Notes under the pieces: generated by a model
What the model was told of the DNA's origin: nothing
The model's input: only the letters and a program-made list of their open reading frames with translations
Database searches by the model: none
From: Cupriavidus necator A5-1
GTDB taxonomy: Bacteria > Pseudomonadota > Gammaproteobacteria > Burkholderiales > Burkholderiaceae
Direction: 5' to 3'
NCBI RefSeq assembly: GCF_000744095.1
Contig: NZ_JQLI01000008.1
Span: 124,001 to 188,000, forward strand
Length of the DNA stretch: 64,000 bases
Made by a program: the position numbers and the translations under genes
Shown: positions 17,419 to 26,924 of the stretch, one piece after another
Position numbering within the stretch: position 1 is the first letter of the stretch
How the letters are laid out: each line of letters opens with the position of its first letter

Positions 17419-18570
17419 TTACTTGCCGCCAACCGTTTCCAGCACGGTCCACTTGCCGCCAACCACCTTGTAGACGGTGATACCACCATCCTTCAGGTCG
17501 CCGCGCGCATCATAGGCCAGCGTCTTGGTGGTCACGCCCTGCATATTGGTCGCAGCCAGCACCGGCAGGTAACGCGCCGGATCGGCCGACCCGGCCTTGA
17601 CCATCGCCGTCATCATCGCGGTGGCGCCGTCATAGGCGTACGGCGAGTAGGTCTGCACCTTCGAGCCGAAGCGCTTCTCGTACTTCTTCTCGTACGTAGA
17701 ACCACCCGGCATCTGGTCCAGCGGCAGGCCGGCCAGCGACACCACGGTACCTTCGGCCGACGGGCCGGCCAGCTTCAGGAAGTTGTCGGTCTTGGACATC
17801 TCGCCCGACACCAGCGGGGCCTTCATGCCCAGTTCCTTCACCTGCTTGGCCATCGGCGCGGACTGGGTCTCGGCGCCGCCGTAGAAGATGATGTCCGGGT
17901 TGCTGCGCTTGATGTTGGTCAGCACGGCCTTGAAGTCCACCGCTTTGTCGTTGGTGAACTCGCGGCGCACGATCTTGCCGCCGGCGGCCTTGGCGGCCTT
18001 CTCGAACTCGTCGGCCAGGCCCTGGCCGTAGGCGGTGCGGTCATCGACGATGGCGATGTTCTTCGCGCCCAGCTTCTTCACCACGAAGGCGCCGATCACC
18101 GAACCCTGCTGGGTGTCGGAGGTCATCATGCGGAACGTGGTCTTGAAGCCCTGCTTGGTGTACTCAGGCGCGGTCGCCATGGCGATCTGCGGAATGCCGG
18201 CGCGGTTGTAGACCATCGACGCCGGGATGGTGGTGCCCGAGTTGAAATGGCCGAGCATGCCCTGGATGCCGTTGTCCACCAGCTTCTGCGCGACCACCGA
18301 GCCGGTCTTCGGGTCGGCCTGGTCGTCTTCGGAGACCAGCACGAACTTGACTTCCTTGCCGCCGATCTTGGGCTTGGTGGCGTTCATGTCCTCGATCGCG
18401 AGGACGATGCCGTTCTGCATGTCCTTGCCGTACTGCGCCTGGCCGCCGGTCATCGGTGCGGCAAAGCCCAGCTTGATTTCCTGGGCCTGCGCGAACGCGG
18501 CCGAGGCGGCGGTCAGGCCAGCCAGGGTCAGGGCAACGGTCACTGCCGTCTTGTGGAATGTCGAGCTCAT
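17419..18570 (-). CDS. Liv-type ABC transporter substrate-binding protein (orphan)
   Basis: This 383-residue periplasmic binding protein of the branched-chain amino-acid (LivJ/LivK) class has a signal peptide at 1-27 (VALTLAGLTAASAAFAQAQ). The mature part opens EIKLGFAAPMTGGQAQYGKD and includes VVAQKLVDNGIQGMLGHFNSG and AIVDDRTAYGQGLADEFEKA, typical of the family. AAGGAGA precedes the ATG at 18570 and a terminator follows the stop. No permease or ATPase genes are adjacent, so it must use a transporter encoded elsewhere or act alone. The ligand is unknown; neutral or branched-chain amino acids are likely. Confidence 0.93.
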   Translation of the reverse strand: MSSTFHKTAVTVALTLAGLTAASAAFAQAQEIKLGFAAPMTGGQAQYGKDMQNGIVLAIEDMNATKPKIGGKEVKFVLVSEDDQADPKTGSVVAQKLVDNGIQGMLGHFNSGTTIPASMVYNRAGIPQIAMATAPEYTKQGFKTTFRMMTSDTQQGSVIGAFVVKKLGAKNIAIVDDRTAYGQGLADEFEKAAKAAGGKIVRREFTNDKAVDFKAVLTNIKRSNPDIIFYGGAETQSAPMAKQVKELGMKAPLVSGEMSKTDNFLKLAGPSAEGTVVSLAGLPLDQMPGGSTYEKKYEKRFGSKVQTYSPYAYDGATAMMTAMVKAGSADPARYLPVLAATNMQGVTTKTLAYDARGDLKDGGITVYKVVGGKWTVLETVGGK

Positions 18571-18726
18571 CAGATCTCCTTGGGTCCCAAATGGTGCCGA
18601 TGTGGTGCCGTTGCCGGCATTGTTGGAGGCGCGGGATTGGCAGTGCCGCGCCGTTCTTCGTATGCGCGCCGGGGCGGGATCGCCGCCACCGCCGCGCGCT
18701 TCGACAAGACGAGGGCCGGGGTTGCC

Positions 18727-21700
18727 TCAGCCGATCGTCATCAAACTGGCATTGCCGCCCGCGGCCGCGGTGTTGACCGAGAGCGAGCGCTCGATCAGCA
18801 AACGGTCGAGCGCGACATTCGGTTCACCTTGCGCCAGGCCCTGCACGCCGATGATCGGGCCGGGGCGCGCAGCCACCTGCTCGCACACCGTGCGCAGCTG
18901 GTCGGAGTCGCCGTGGTGCAGCACTGCATCGAATCCGGTATCCGCAGCGGTCCAGTCGGCCACCATACGGACGCGCGATTGTACGCCCTTAGGCAGGCGC
19001 GCAAACAGCCCCCGGCCGACAGGGTTTTCCGGCCAGACCGCCTCGGCACCGACGGTCAGCACGGCGCCCAGCTGTAGCGCGAGGTCGGCCTCTTGCGCGG
19101 CCAGGCACAGCACGCGTTCGCGCGGCAGCAGCGTGTAGGTGTTGCGCTCGCCGGTGGGGCCGGCCAGCGTCACGGCCAGGCCCGAGGGCGAGGCCTCGGC
19201 AAGGCGTTCGCAGGCGGCGGCCACTTCCGGCAGCTCGGCGCGCGCCCAGGTGCGGAAGGCTTCGGCGGCACGCGCGGCCTCGTCATCCGGGCCAACCGCT
19301 TCGGCGCTGCTGCTGACATCGGCCGCGCGCACGCAGCGCGCCACCGCGTCCTGCGGGCATACGGACAGCAGCCGGTGTAGGTAAAGCGGGCCGCCAGCCT
19401 TCGGGCCGGTGCCGGACAGCGCTTCGCCGCCGAACGGCTGCACGCCCACCACCGCGCCGACGATATTGCGGTTCACGTACAGGTTGCCCACATGGGCGCG
19501 GCTCACGATAAAGGAAATGGTCTCGTCGATGCGGGTATGGATGCCCAGCGTCAGGCCGTAGCCAGTGCCGTTGATCTGGCTGACCATGGTGTCCAGCGCC
19601 GTGCGCGGGAAGCGCACCACATGCAGCACCGGCCCGAACACCTCGCGCTTCAGTTCCTCGAGGCTGTCCAGCTCGATCAGCGTCGGCGGCACGAAGGTGC
19701 CGTGGCGGCAGCTTGCGGTCTGCGGCGCGTTCAGATCGGCCTGGTGGACGCGGCGGCCCTTGGCGCGCATGGCGTCGATATGGCGCACGATATTGGCGCG
19801 CGCCTCTTCGTCGATCACCGGGCCGACGTCGGTCGACAGGCGGTCCGGGTTGGCCATGTTCAGTTCCTGCATGGCGCCCTTGAGCATTTCCAGCACGCGG
19901 TCGGCCACGTCCTCCTGCAGACACAGCACGCGCAGCGCCGAGCAGCGCTGGCCGGCCGAGTCGAAGGCGGAGTTGACCACGTCCCCCACCACCTGCTCGG
20001 CCAGCGCCGACGAGTCGACGATCATCGCGTTCTGGCCGCCGGTCTCGGCGATCAGCGGGATCGGGCGGCCGGCAGCGTCCAGGCGCCCGGCGACATTGCG
20101 TTGCAGGATGCGCGCGACCTCGGTCGAGCCGGTGAACATCACGCCCTTGACGCGGGCATCGCCCACCAGCGCGGCGCCGACGGTCTCGCCGCGGCCTGGC
20201 AGCAGCTGCACCGCGCCGGCCGGCACGCCGGCCTCGCGCAGCAGGCGGACCGCGGCGGCGGCGATCAGCGGGGTCTGTTCGGCGGGCTTGGCCAGCACCG
20301 GGTTGCCGGCGGCCAGCGCCGCGGCCACCTGGCCGGTGAAGATCGCCAGCGGGAAGTTCCACGGGCTGATGCAGACCACCGGGCCCAGCGGGCGATGGGT
20401 GTCGTTGTCGAAGCTGCGGCGGATCTCGGCGGCGTAGTAGCGCAGGAAGTCGACCGCCTCGCGCACTTCGGCGATGGCGTTGGAGAAGGTCTTGCCGGCC
20501 TCGCGCATGATGATGCCCATCAGCGACTGCATCTGGGCTTCCATCAGGTCGGCGGCGCGTTCCAGCGCGGCGGCGCGCACGTCGGGCGGCGTGGCCTGCC
20601 AGATCGGTGCGGCATTGACCGCGGCCTGCAGCGCGGCGTCGACGTCGGCCTGGCTGGCCTCGGTGACATGGCCCACCACGTCGCGGTGGTCGGCCGGGTT
20701 CAGCACCGGCGCGGTAATGGCGTCGGCAGCGCGCGGCATCTCGACGCCCAGCAGCGGCTCGGCTACGGCGCGTTCGCTGGTGCCGGCGAGCAGCGCCGAC
20801 GACAGCGAGGCCAGCCGGTGTTCATTCGCGAGATCGATGCCAGCCGAGTTGGGACGGCTCTTGCCGTACAACGTGCGCGGCGACGGGATGCGCGGGTGCG
20901 GCAGGCCCAGCCCGCCCTCGTCGCGATGCATGGCTTCGACCACGGCGACGGGGTCGGCCACCAGCTCGTCCAGCGAGATGGTGTCGTCGGCAATGCGGTT
21001 CACGAACGAGGTGTTGGCGCCGTTCTCCAGCAGCCGGCGCACCAGGTAGGCCAGCAGCGTCTCATGCGTGCCGACCGGGGCGTAGATGCGGCACGGACGG
21101 TTGAACTTGCCGTCGGCGGTGGGCCCCACCACCTGGTCGTACAGCGGCTCGCCCATGCCGTGCAGGCACTGGAACTCGTACTGGCCGGGGTAGTAGCTGT
21201 GGCCGGCGATCTGGTAGATGGCCGCCAGCGTATGCGCGTTGTGCGTGGCGAACTGCGGGTAGATCGCGTCCGGCACCGACAGCAGCTTGCGCGCGCAGGC
21301 GAGGTACGACACATCGGTGTAGACCTTGCGCGTGTAGACCGGGTAGCCCTCCAGCCCTTCGACCTGGGCGCGCTTGATCTCGCTGTCCCAGTAGGCACCC
21401 TTGACCAGGCGGATCATCAGACGGTGGCGGCTGCGGCGGGCCAGGTCGATCAGGTAGTCGATCACGAACGGGCAACGCTTCTGGTAGCCCTGCACCACGA
21501 AGCCGATGCCGTTCCAGCCGGCCAGCTCGGGCTCGAAGCACAGGCGCTCGAGCAGGTCCAGCGAGATCTCCAGGCGGTCGGCTTCCTCGGCGTCGATATT
21601 GATGCCGATGTCGTACTGGCGCGCCAGCAGCGTCAGCGACTTGAGCCGCTCGTACAGCTCGGTGACCACGCGCTCGTGCTGGGCGCGGCTGTAGCGCGGG

Positions 21701-22704
21701 TGCAGCGCCGACAGCTTGATCGAGATGCCCGGGCCTTCATAGATGCCGCGCCCGCGCGAGGCCTGGCCGATGGCGTGGATGGCCTGCTCGTACGAAGCGA
21801 GGTAGCGCGCGGCATCGGCCTCGGTCATGGCCGCTTCGCCCAGCATGTCGTAGGAATAGCGGAAGCCCTGCGCCTCATACTTGCGCGCGTTGGCCAGCGC
21901 CTCGGAAATGGTCTCGCCGGTGACGAACTGCTCGCCCATCAGGCGCATCGCCATGTCCACGCCCTTGCGGATCAGCGGCTCGCCGCCCTTGCCGATGATG
22001 CGCGTGAGCGCCTTGGTCAGGCCGGATTCGGTATGGGTGGCCACCAGCTTGCCGGTCAGCAGCAGGCCCCAGGTGGCGGCGTTGACGAACAGCGACGGGC
22101 TCTGGCCCAGGTGCGACTGCCAGTTGGCGCCGCTGATCTTGTCGCGGATCAGTGCATCGCGGGTGGCCTTGTCGGGGATGCGCAGCAGTGCCTCGGCCAG
22201 GCACATCAGCGCCACGCCTTCCTGCGAGGACAGCGAGAACTCCTGGATCAGCCCCTGCACCAGCCCTTCACGTCCGGTGCCGACCTTCTGCTCGCGCAGC
22301 CGGGTGGCCAGCGTCTTGGCCATCTTGATGGCGGCGTCGGCCTGCTGTTGCGGCAGGCGGGCCTGCTCCAGCAGTACCGGCACGCAATCGGTTTCCGGGC
22401 GGCGGTAGGCCGAGGTGATGGCTGCGCGCAGCACCGACTGCGGCTGGATACTCTGCGCGAACTCCAGGAAGGCCTGCGGCGCGCCGTCGGCATGCGCCGG
22501 CTCGGCGGCATCCGGGCCATCGGACTCCGCCGAGCCTGCGGCGCTGGTCTCGTGCGGCAGGTAGCCGCGCTCGACTTGCTCCAGGTAGGTGAAGATGGCC
22601 TGCTTGATCAGCCAGTGCGGCGTGCGGTCGATGGATTGGGCGACGCGCTTGAGGCGATCGCGCGAGGCGTCGTCGAGCTTGACGCCGAGGGTGGTGGTGG
22701 CCAT
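18727..22704 (-). CDS. putA: Trifunctional proline utilisation protein PutA
   Basis: This 1325-residue protein oxidises proline to glutamate in two steps and represses its own gene. Residues 1-47 form a ribbon-helix-helix DNA-binding domain (TTLGVKLDDASRDRLKRVA). The FAD-dependent proline dehydrogenase barrel covers about 200-540 (GISIKLSALHPRYSRAQHERV, MIRLVKGAYWDSEIKRAQ). The P5C dehydrogenase domain follows from about 640, with its glutamate in AETGGQNAMIVD (near 888) and nucleophile in SAGQRCSALRVL (near 920). A C-terminal domain completes the long form. Three GTTGCA boxes lie upstream, as expected for autoregulation. GGAG precedes the ATG. Confidence 0.97.
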   Translation of the reverse strand: MATTTLGVKLDDASRDRLKRVAQSIDRTPHWLIKQAIFTYLEQVERGYLPHETSAAGSAESDGPDAAEPAHADGAPQAFLEFAQSIQPQSVLRAAITSAYRRPETDCVPVLLEQARLPQQQADAAIKMAKTLATRLREQKVGTGREGLVQGLIQEFSLSSQEGVALMCLAEALLRIPDKATRDALIRDKISGANWQSHLGQSPSLFVNAATWGLLLTGKLVATHTESGLTKALTRIIGKGGEPLIRKGVDMAMRLMGEQFVTGETISEALANARKYEAQGFRYSYDMLGEAAMTEADAARYLASYEQAIHAIGQASRGRGIYEGPGISIKLSALHPRYSRAQHERVVTELYERLKSLTLLARQYDIGINIDAEEADRLEISLDLLERLCFEPELAGWNGIGFVVQGYQKRCPFVIDYLIDLARRSRHRLMIRLVKGAYWDSEIKRAQVEGLEGYPVYTRKVYTDVSYLACARKLLSVPDAIYPQFATHNAHTLAAIYQIAGHSYYPGQYEFQCLHGMGEPLYDQVVGPTADGKFNRPCRIYAPVGTHETLLAYLVRRLLENGANTSFVNRIADDTISLDELVADPVAVVEAMHRDEGGLGLPHPRIPSPRTLYGKSRPNSAGIDLANEHRLASLSSALLAGTSERAVAEPLLGVEMPRAADAITAPVLNPADHRDVVGHVTEASQADVDAALQAAVNAAPIWQATPPDVRAAALERAADLMEAQMQSLMGIIMREAGKTFSNAIAEVREAVDFLRYYAAEIRRSFDNDTHRPLGPVVCISPWNFPLAIFTGQVAAALAAGNPVLAKPAEQTPLIAAAAVRLLREAGVPAGAVQLLPGRGETVGAALVGDARVKGVMFTGSTEVARILQRNVAGRLDAAGRPIPLIAETGGQNAMIVDSSALAEQVVGDVVNSAFDSAGQRCSALRVLCLQEDVADRVLEMLKGAMQELNMANPDRLSTDVGPVIDEEARANIVRHIDAMRAKGRRVHQADLNAPQTASCRHGTFVPPTLIELDSLEELKREVFGPVLHVVRFPRTALDTMVSQINGTGYGLTLGIHTRIDETISFIVSRAHVGNLYVNRNIVGAVVGVQPFGGEALSGTGPKAGGPLYLHRLLSVCPQDAVARCVRAADVSSSAEAVGPDDEAARAAEAFRTWARAELPEVAAACERLAEASPSGLAVTLAGPTGERNTYTLLPRERVLCLAAQEADLALQLGAVLTVGAEAVWPENPVGRGLFARLPKGVQSRVRMVADWTAADTGFDAVLHHGDSDQLRTVCEQVAARPGPIIGVQGLAQGEPNVALDRLLIERSLSVNTAAAGGNASLMTIG

Positions 22705-22805
22705 GCGGGCAAATCTCCGTAAGACGGGAGGCCGCCGCCGGTGCTACCGCGTCTGTGCCGGAATGGCAGGGGCGCGCGACCGGCCGCAGCCTGTGAGCTG
22801 GGGCG

Positions 22806-22835
22806 ATCTTACTCCCGGGAATCATCAAGGTGCAA
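22806..22835 (-). promoter_or_regulatory. Putative putA promoter
   Basis: On the minus strand TTGCAC (22835-22830) and TAAGAT (22811-22806) are 18 bases apart, about 100 bases upstream of the putA ATG. The -35 element overlaps one of the PutA-type GTTGCA boxes, so binding there would block RNA polymerase. Confidence 0.55.
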
Positions 22836-22876
22836 CCCGGTGCAACCCTATCGAAAACCCTAATACCGAGGTTGCA
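22831..22876 (-). promoter_or_regulatory. Putative PutA operator: three GTTGCA boxes
   Basis: GTTGCA is the recognition core reported for the PutA ribbon-helix-helix domain in enterobacteria. Here it occurs at 22831-22836 and 22841-22846 (reading on the minus strand, exactly one helical turn apart) and at 22871-22876 on the + strand. All lie between priA and putA, upstream of or in the candidate promoter. Confidence 0.65.
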
Positions 22877-22890
22877 CCAGCCAGCATGGA

Positions 22891-25218
22891 TCAGATCCGC
22901 AGCGGATCGATTTCCAGCTGCCAGCGCACCCCCTTGGCCTCCGTTCCTACCTCTGCGAAAGTCTGTACCCACTCGGCCACAAACCGTTGCAGCGCCGGGC
23001 GTGAAGCGGCCTCGACCAGCATCTGCGCGCGCTCCCGGTTGGCGATGCGAACCATCGACATCGGCACCGGGTCATGCAGTTGCACCTCGGCCGCGAGCTG
23101 GCAGGTATCGGCATGCCGGCGCGCCACCTGCAGGAACTGCAGCGCCCGTTCCAGCTGGCCATGTTCGGCGGTCACCAGCACCTGGAAGCAGAACGGGGGC
23201 AACCCGGCCTGGCGCCGCTCGCGCAACTGGCTGGCCGCGAATCCATCATAGTCGTGGCGCGTCAGCGCCTGCAATGCCGGGGTGTCCGGGTAGCGGGTCT
23301 GGATCAGTACCTCGCCCGCCAGGCCCGCGCGCCCTGCCCGGCCGGCAACCTGCATCAGCGAGGCGAACAGGTGCTCGGCGGCGCGGAAGTCGTGGCTGAA
23401 CATGGCGGCGTCGGGATGGACGATCCCCACCAGCGTCACGCGCTGGAAGTCGTGGCCCTTGGCGACCATCTGCGTGCCCACCAGGATATCGACCTCGCCC
23501 GCGTGGACCTCGTCGAACATCGCCTGCGCGCTGCCCTTGCGCCGCGTCGAATCGGCGTCGATGCGGGCGATGCGGGCCTGCGGGAAGCGTGCCGCCAGCG
23601 CCTCCTCGATGCGCTGCGTGCCGCGCCCGAGCGGCGCGATATCGACATTGCCGCAGTCCGGGCAGTGGTGCGGCACCGGCGCTTCCAGCCCGCAATGGTG
23701 GCAGCGCAGGCGCCGCTCGGGCCGGTGCAGCACCAGGTACGCCGAGCAGCGCGGGCAGCCCGACAGCCAGCCGCAACTGTCGCAGGCGAGCACCGGGGCG
23801 TAGCCGCGGCGGTTCAGGAACAGCAGGCTCTGCTCGCCGCGCGCCAGGCGCGCGTCGATGGCTTCCAGCAGCGGCACCGACAGGCCCTCGAACAGCGCGC
23901 GCTGGCGCTGGCGCTCCTGGTTCAGGTCCACCAGGCGCACGGCCGGCAGCGCAGCGTCGGCCTGGGCGCGCTCGCGCAGCACCAGCTTGCGGTAAGTGCC
24001 CTGCCCTGCCCGCCACCAGGTCTCCATCGACGGCGTGGCCGAGCCCAGCACCACCGCGATCCCGCGCTGCTTGGCGCGCCACACCGCCAGGTCGCGCGCG
24101 GAGTAGCGCAGCCCTTCCTGCTGCTTGTAGGAGGTGTCGTGCTCCTCGTCGACGACGATCAGCGCCAGCGCCGGCAGCGAGGCCATCACGGCCATGCGCG
24201 TGCCCAGCACGATGCGCGCCTCGCCGCGGTGGGCGGCGAGCCACTGCAGGCTGCGCTCCTGGTCGGCCAGGCCGCTGTGCAGCACGGCCAGCGGCAGGTG
24301 CGGGAAGCGCGCGGCGATGCGGGCCTGGAGTTGCGGCGTCAGGTTGATTTCGGGGACGAGCATTAATACCTGGGCCTGCGGATCGCGTTCCAGCACCGCC
24401 TGCATCGCATGCAGGTAGACCTCGGTCTTGCCGCTGCCGGTGACGCCGTGCAACAGGAACGGGGCAAAGGCTTCGGCCTCGGCGATAGCCTGGACAGCAG
24501 CGCGCTGCTCGTCGTGCAGCGCGGGCGCCACGGATGGCGGCTGCCCCGGGTCGACCGATAGCAGCGGGCGTGCGGTACGGCTGGCCTCGACCCAGCCGGC
24601 GGCCTGCCATTCGGCCAGCCGGGCCGGCGCGGCCGCGCACAGCACGCGTGCGTCGGCGAGCGCCAGCGGCTCGCCGGTGGTGGCGGCGCGGTCGGCCAGT
24701 GCCTGCGCCAGCGCGCGCACGCTGCGTGCACGCGGCGGCACGGCGGCCAGCAGGTCATCGGCGCGGCCGGGGAGCAGGCGGTATTCGTCGGTGCGGGCAC
24801 GCTGGCCCAGGCCAGGCCAGCTCTCGGCCTCGCGCAACGCCGGCGGCAGGGCCGGCAGCATCACCTCGCCCAGCCGGCGCTGGTAGTAGCGCGCGGCAAA
24901 GGCGGCCAGCTCGATCCAGTCGGGCGGCAGCGGCGGCATCCAGTCCAGCCGCTGCGCCACCGGGCGCAGGCGCTCGGCCGGCACATCGGAGCCATCGGCG
25001 CGCGCCACGGCCACGCCCACCAGGCTGCGGCGGCCGAATGCCACCACCACCACGTCTCCAAGGGCGATGTCGGGCGTGGCGAGGTAGTCGAAGCAGTCGT
25101 CGGCGGGTGTGTCCAGCGCGACCCGGACGATGGACTGAGCGCCGGCAGCCGGCGCCACGGCCCCGGCGGGTGCCGTGTCGAGCTCAAGGAGAGGGATGGC
25201 GCCGCTAGCGTGCGCCAT
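22891..25218 (-). CDS. priA: Primosomal protein N' (replication restart helicase)
   Basis: This 775-residue PriA reloads the replisome at stalled forks. After the N-terminal DNA-binding domain (VRVALDTPADDCFDYL) comes the helicase core with Walker A GVTGSGKTEVYLHAM near residue 259 and the Walker B-type VVDEEHDTSYKQQ near 356. Eight cysteines in CDSCGWLSGCPRC and CHHCGLEAPVPHHCPDCGN (about 476-526) form the two zinc sites. The C-terminal helicase motifs QMVAKGHDF and QVAGRAGRAG are intact. The ATG at 25218 gives the family length. It is followed at 185 bases by putA, whose own promoter lies in the gap. Confidence 0.96.
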   Translation of the reverse strand: MAHASGAIPLLELDTAPAGAVAPAAGAQSIVRVALDTPADDCFDYLATPDIALGDVVVVAFGRRSLVGVAVARADGSDVPAERLRPVAQRLDWMPPLPPDWIELAAFAARYYQRRLGEVMLPALPPALREAESWPGLGQRARTDEYRLLPGRADDLLAAVPPRARSVRALAQALADRAATTGEPLALADARVLCAAAPARLAEWQAAGWVEASRTARPLLSVDPGQPPSVAPALHDEQRAAVQAIAEAEAFAPFLLHGVTGSGKTEVYLHAMQAVLERDPQAQVLMLVPEINLTPQLQARIAARFPHLPLAVLHSGLADQERSLQWLAAHRGEARIVLGTRMAVMASLPALALIVVDEEHDTSYKQQEGLRYSARDLAVWRAKQRGIAVVLGSATPSMETWWRAGQGTYRKLVLRERAQADAALPAVRLVDLNQERQRQRALFEGLSVPLLEAIDARLARGEQSLLFLNRRGYAPVLACDSCGWLSGCPRCSAYLVLHRPERRLRCHHCGLEAPVPHHCPDCGNVDIAPLGRGTQRIEEALAARFPQARIARIDADSTRRKGSAQAMFDEVHAGEVDILVGTQMVAKGHDFQRVTLVGIVHPDAAMFSHDFRAAEHLFASLMQVAGRAGRAGLAGEVLIQTRYPDTPALQALTRHDYDGFAASQLRERRQAGLPPFCFQVLVTAEHGQLERALQFLQVARRHADTCQLAAEVQLHDPVPMSMVRIANRERAQMLVEAASRPALQRFVAEWVQTFAEVGTEAKGVRWQLEIDPLRI

Positions 25219-25742
25219 GCGTCCATTCCTGGTGCACCGCCTTTGCCCACACGCTGTGCAGAGAGCGGCGCAGGGCGTGGGCGGGGGGTTTTTGTGTGCG
25301 GCGCAACATCAACTTAAAGTAAAACTTCAAATGTGGCCCTAAGTCGATGATAGATGACTGGTTTTCCACTAATTCCACCGCCCCTGTGGATAACTTTGTT
25401 GAAAAGTCGCGCCGGGGAACCCGAAAGCCCCGCAAAACAAGGGAATTCACCGGCATCGCCCCATGCTTTGAAAATCTTCCAAATCCTTAAAAATCAAGAC
25501 CTTGCAAACATCCCCCGGATAGGTTAGAGGGTGGCTTCGTCTTGCACTGCGGCAAACCTATCGGTGTGCATAAGTCAAGTGCCGCCAATCAACTCCGAGC
25601 ACCTTTTTGGCGAATGCTGGCGAAAAAGTTTACTTGACAGCAGTAGCGGCGCGCCTCCGGCAGCACCGGGCACAGCAGCGCGCCGGTTCGTTGCAGCGCG
25701 GGGCGCGTCAGCAATGGCTTGCCCCCACGCACACCGGCACCG
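25219..25742. other. AT-richer intergenic region between hemE and priA
   Basis: About 520 bases carry no supported gene. The centre (about 25290-25520) is clearly poorer in GC than the surroundings and contains a DnaA-box-like TGTGGATAA at 25387-25395. It presumably holds the priA promoter; no clear -35/-10 pair or terminator for hemE was found. Confidence 0.4.
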
Positions 25743-26834
25743 TCACTTCTGCGCGACGCGCAACTTGCGGCTGTGGCGATGCACTTCATCGACCAGGACG
25801 GTGACGTTCTCGGGCGGCGTGAACTGCGAGATGCCGTGGCCGAGGTTGAACACATGGCCGTCGCTGCCGCCGCCGGCGGCGTAGCTGTCGAGCACGCCGC
25901 GCACCTGCTCGCGGATCGCCGCTTCCGGGGCGAACAGCACGGTGGGATCGATATTGCCCTGCAGCGCCACGCGGCCGCCAGTGCGCTGGCGCGCCTGGGC
26001 CAGGTTGACGGTCCAGTCCAGCCCGATCGCATCGGCACCGGTGTCGGCCAGCGCCTCCAGCCACAGGCCGCCGCCCTTGGTGAAGACGATCGCGGGTACC
26101 TGCTCGCCGTCGTGCTCGCGCTTCAGGCCGGCCAGCACGCGGCGCATATAGGCCAGCGAGAAGGCCTGGTACATGCCGTCGGCCAGCGCCCCGCCCCAGG
26201 TGTCGAAGATCATCACGGCCTGCGCCCCAGCTTCGATCTGCGCGTTCAGGTAGGCGGTGACGGCTTCGGCATTGATCTCGAGGATGCGATGCATCAGGTC
26301 CGGGCGGCCGTACATCATCGCCTTGACCGTGCGGAAATCGTCCGAACCGCCGCCTTCGACCATATAGCAGGCCAGCGTCCACGGGCTGCCGGAGAAGCCG
26401 ATCAGCGGCACGCGCTGGCGCCCGTCCTGCACCAGCGCGCGGCGGATCTCGCTGACGGCGTCGAAGACGTACTGCAGCGACGTCATGTCGGGCACGGCCA
26501 GCTTCTGCACGTCGGCCTCGGTGCGCAGCGGGTGCGCAAAGCGCGGGCCCTCGCCCTGCGCGAACGACAGGCCCAGGCCCATCGCGTCAGGCACGGTCAG
26601 GATGTCGGAGAACAGGATGGCCGCGTCCAGCGGATAGCGGTCCAGCGGCTGCAGGGTGACCTCGGTGGCGTAGGCCGGGTTCTTGGCCAGCCCGAGGAAG
26701 CTGCCGGCGCGGGCGCGCGTGGCGTTGTATTCGGGCAGGTAGCGGCCTGCCTGGCGCATCAGCCACAGCGGCGTGTATTCGGTGGGCTGGCAGCGCAGCG
26801 CGCGCAGGAAGGTATCGTTCTGCAGTGCGGTCAT
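25743..26834 (-). CDS. hemE: Uroporphyrinogen decarboxylase
   Basis: This enzyme removes four acetate carboxyl groups from uroporphyrinogen III to give coproporphyrinogen III in heme synthesis. The substrate-binding N-terminal motif PLWLMRQAGRYLPEYNATRA is present. So are the catalytic-aspartate region LFSDILTVPDAMGLGL, the SGSPWTLACYMVEGGGS segment and the C-terminal ALQGNIDPTVLFAP block. Two ATGs are six bases apart (26840 and 26834). The second is preferred because GAGG abuts the first and lies at a proper distance from the second, giving 363 residues. The enzyme has no cofactor and is cytoplasmic. Confidence 0.96.
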   Translation of the reverse strand: MTALQNDTFLRALRCQPTEYTPLWLMRQAGRYLPEYNATRARAGSFLGLAKNPAYATEVTLQPLDRYPLDAAILFSDILTVPDAMGLGLSFAQGEGPRFAHPLRTEADVQKLAVPDMTSLQYVFDAVSEIRRALVQDGRQRVPLIGFSGSPWTLACYMVEGGGSDDFRTVKAMMYGRPDLMHRILEINAEAVTAYLNAQIEAGAQAVMIFDTWGGALADGMYQAFSLAYMRRVLAGLKREHDGEQVPAIVFTKGGGLWLEALADTGADAIGLDWTVNLAQARQRTGGRVALQGNIDPTVLFAPEAAIREQVRGVLDSYAAGGGSDGHVFNLGHGISQFTPPENVTVLVDEVHRHSRKLRVAQK

Positions 26835-26924
26835 GGTCATCCTCGTAAGACCGCCATTCTAAGGGATGGCCGCACCGCGCCGGGGCTTTGCGGGCCGCCT
26901 GTCCGGGAATCCGCGGGAATTCGC

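Noticed and set aside
19492..22722. A 1076-codon open frame on the + strand antisense to putA
   Set aside because: Its product is a low-complexity Arg/Ala/Gly/His-rich text with no start signal. Long antisense frames are common in high-GC genes, and putA is certain on the other strand.
25205..25456. An 83-codon minus-strand frame overlapping the priA start
   Set aside because: No ribosome-binding site or homology was seen. It covers the AT-rich region that should hold the priA promoter.
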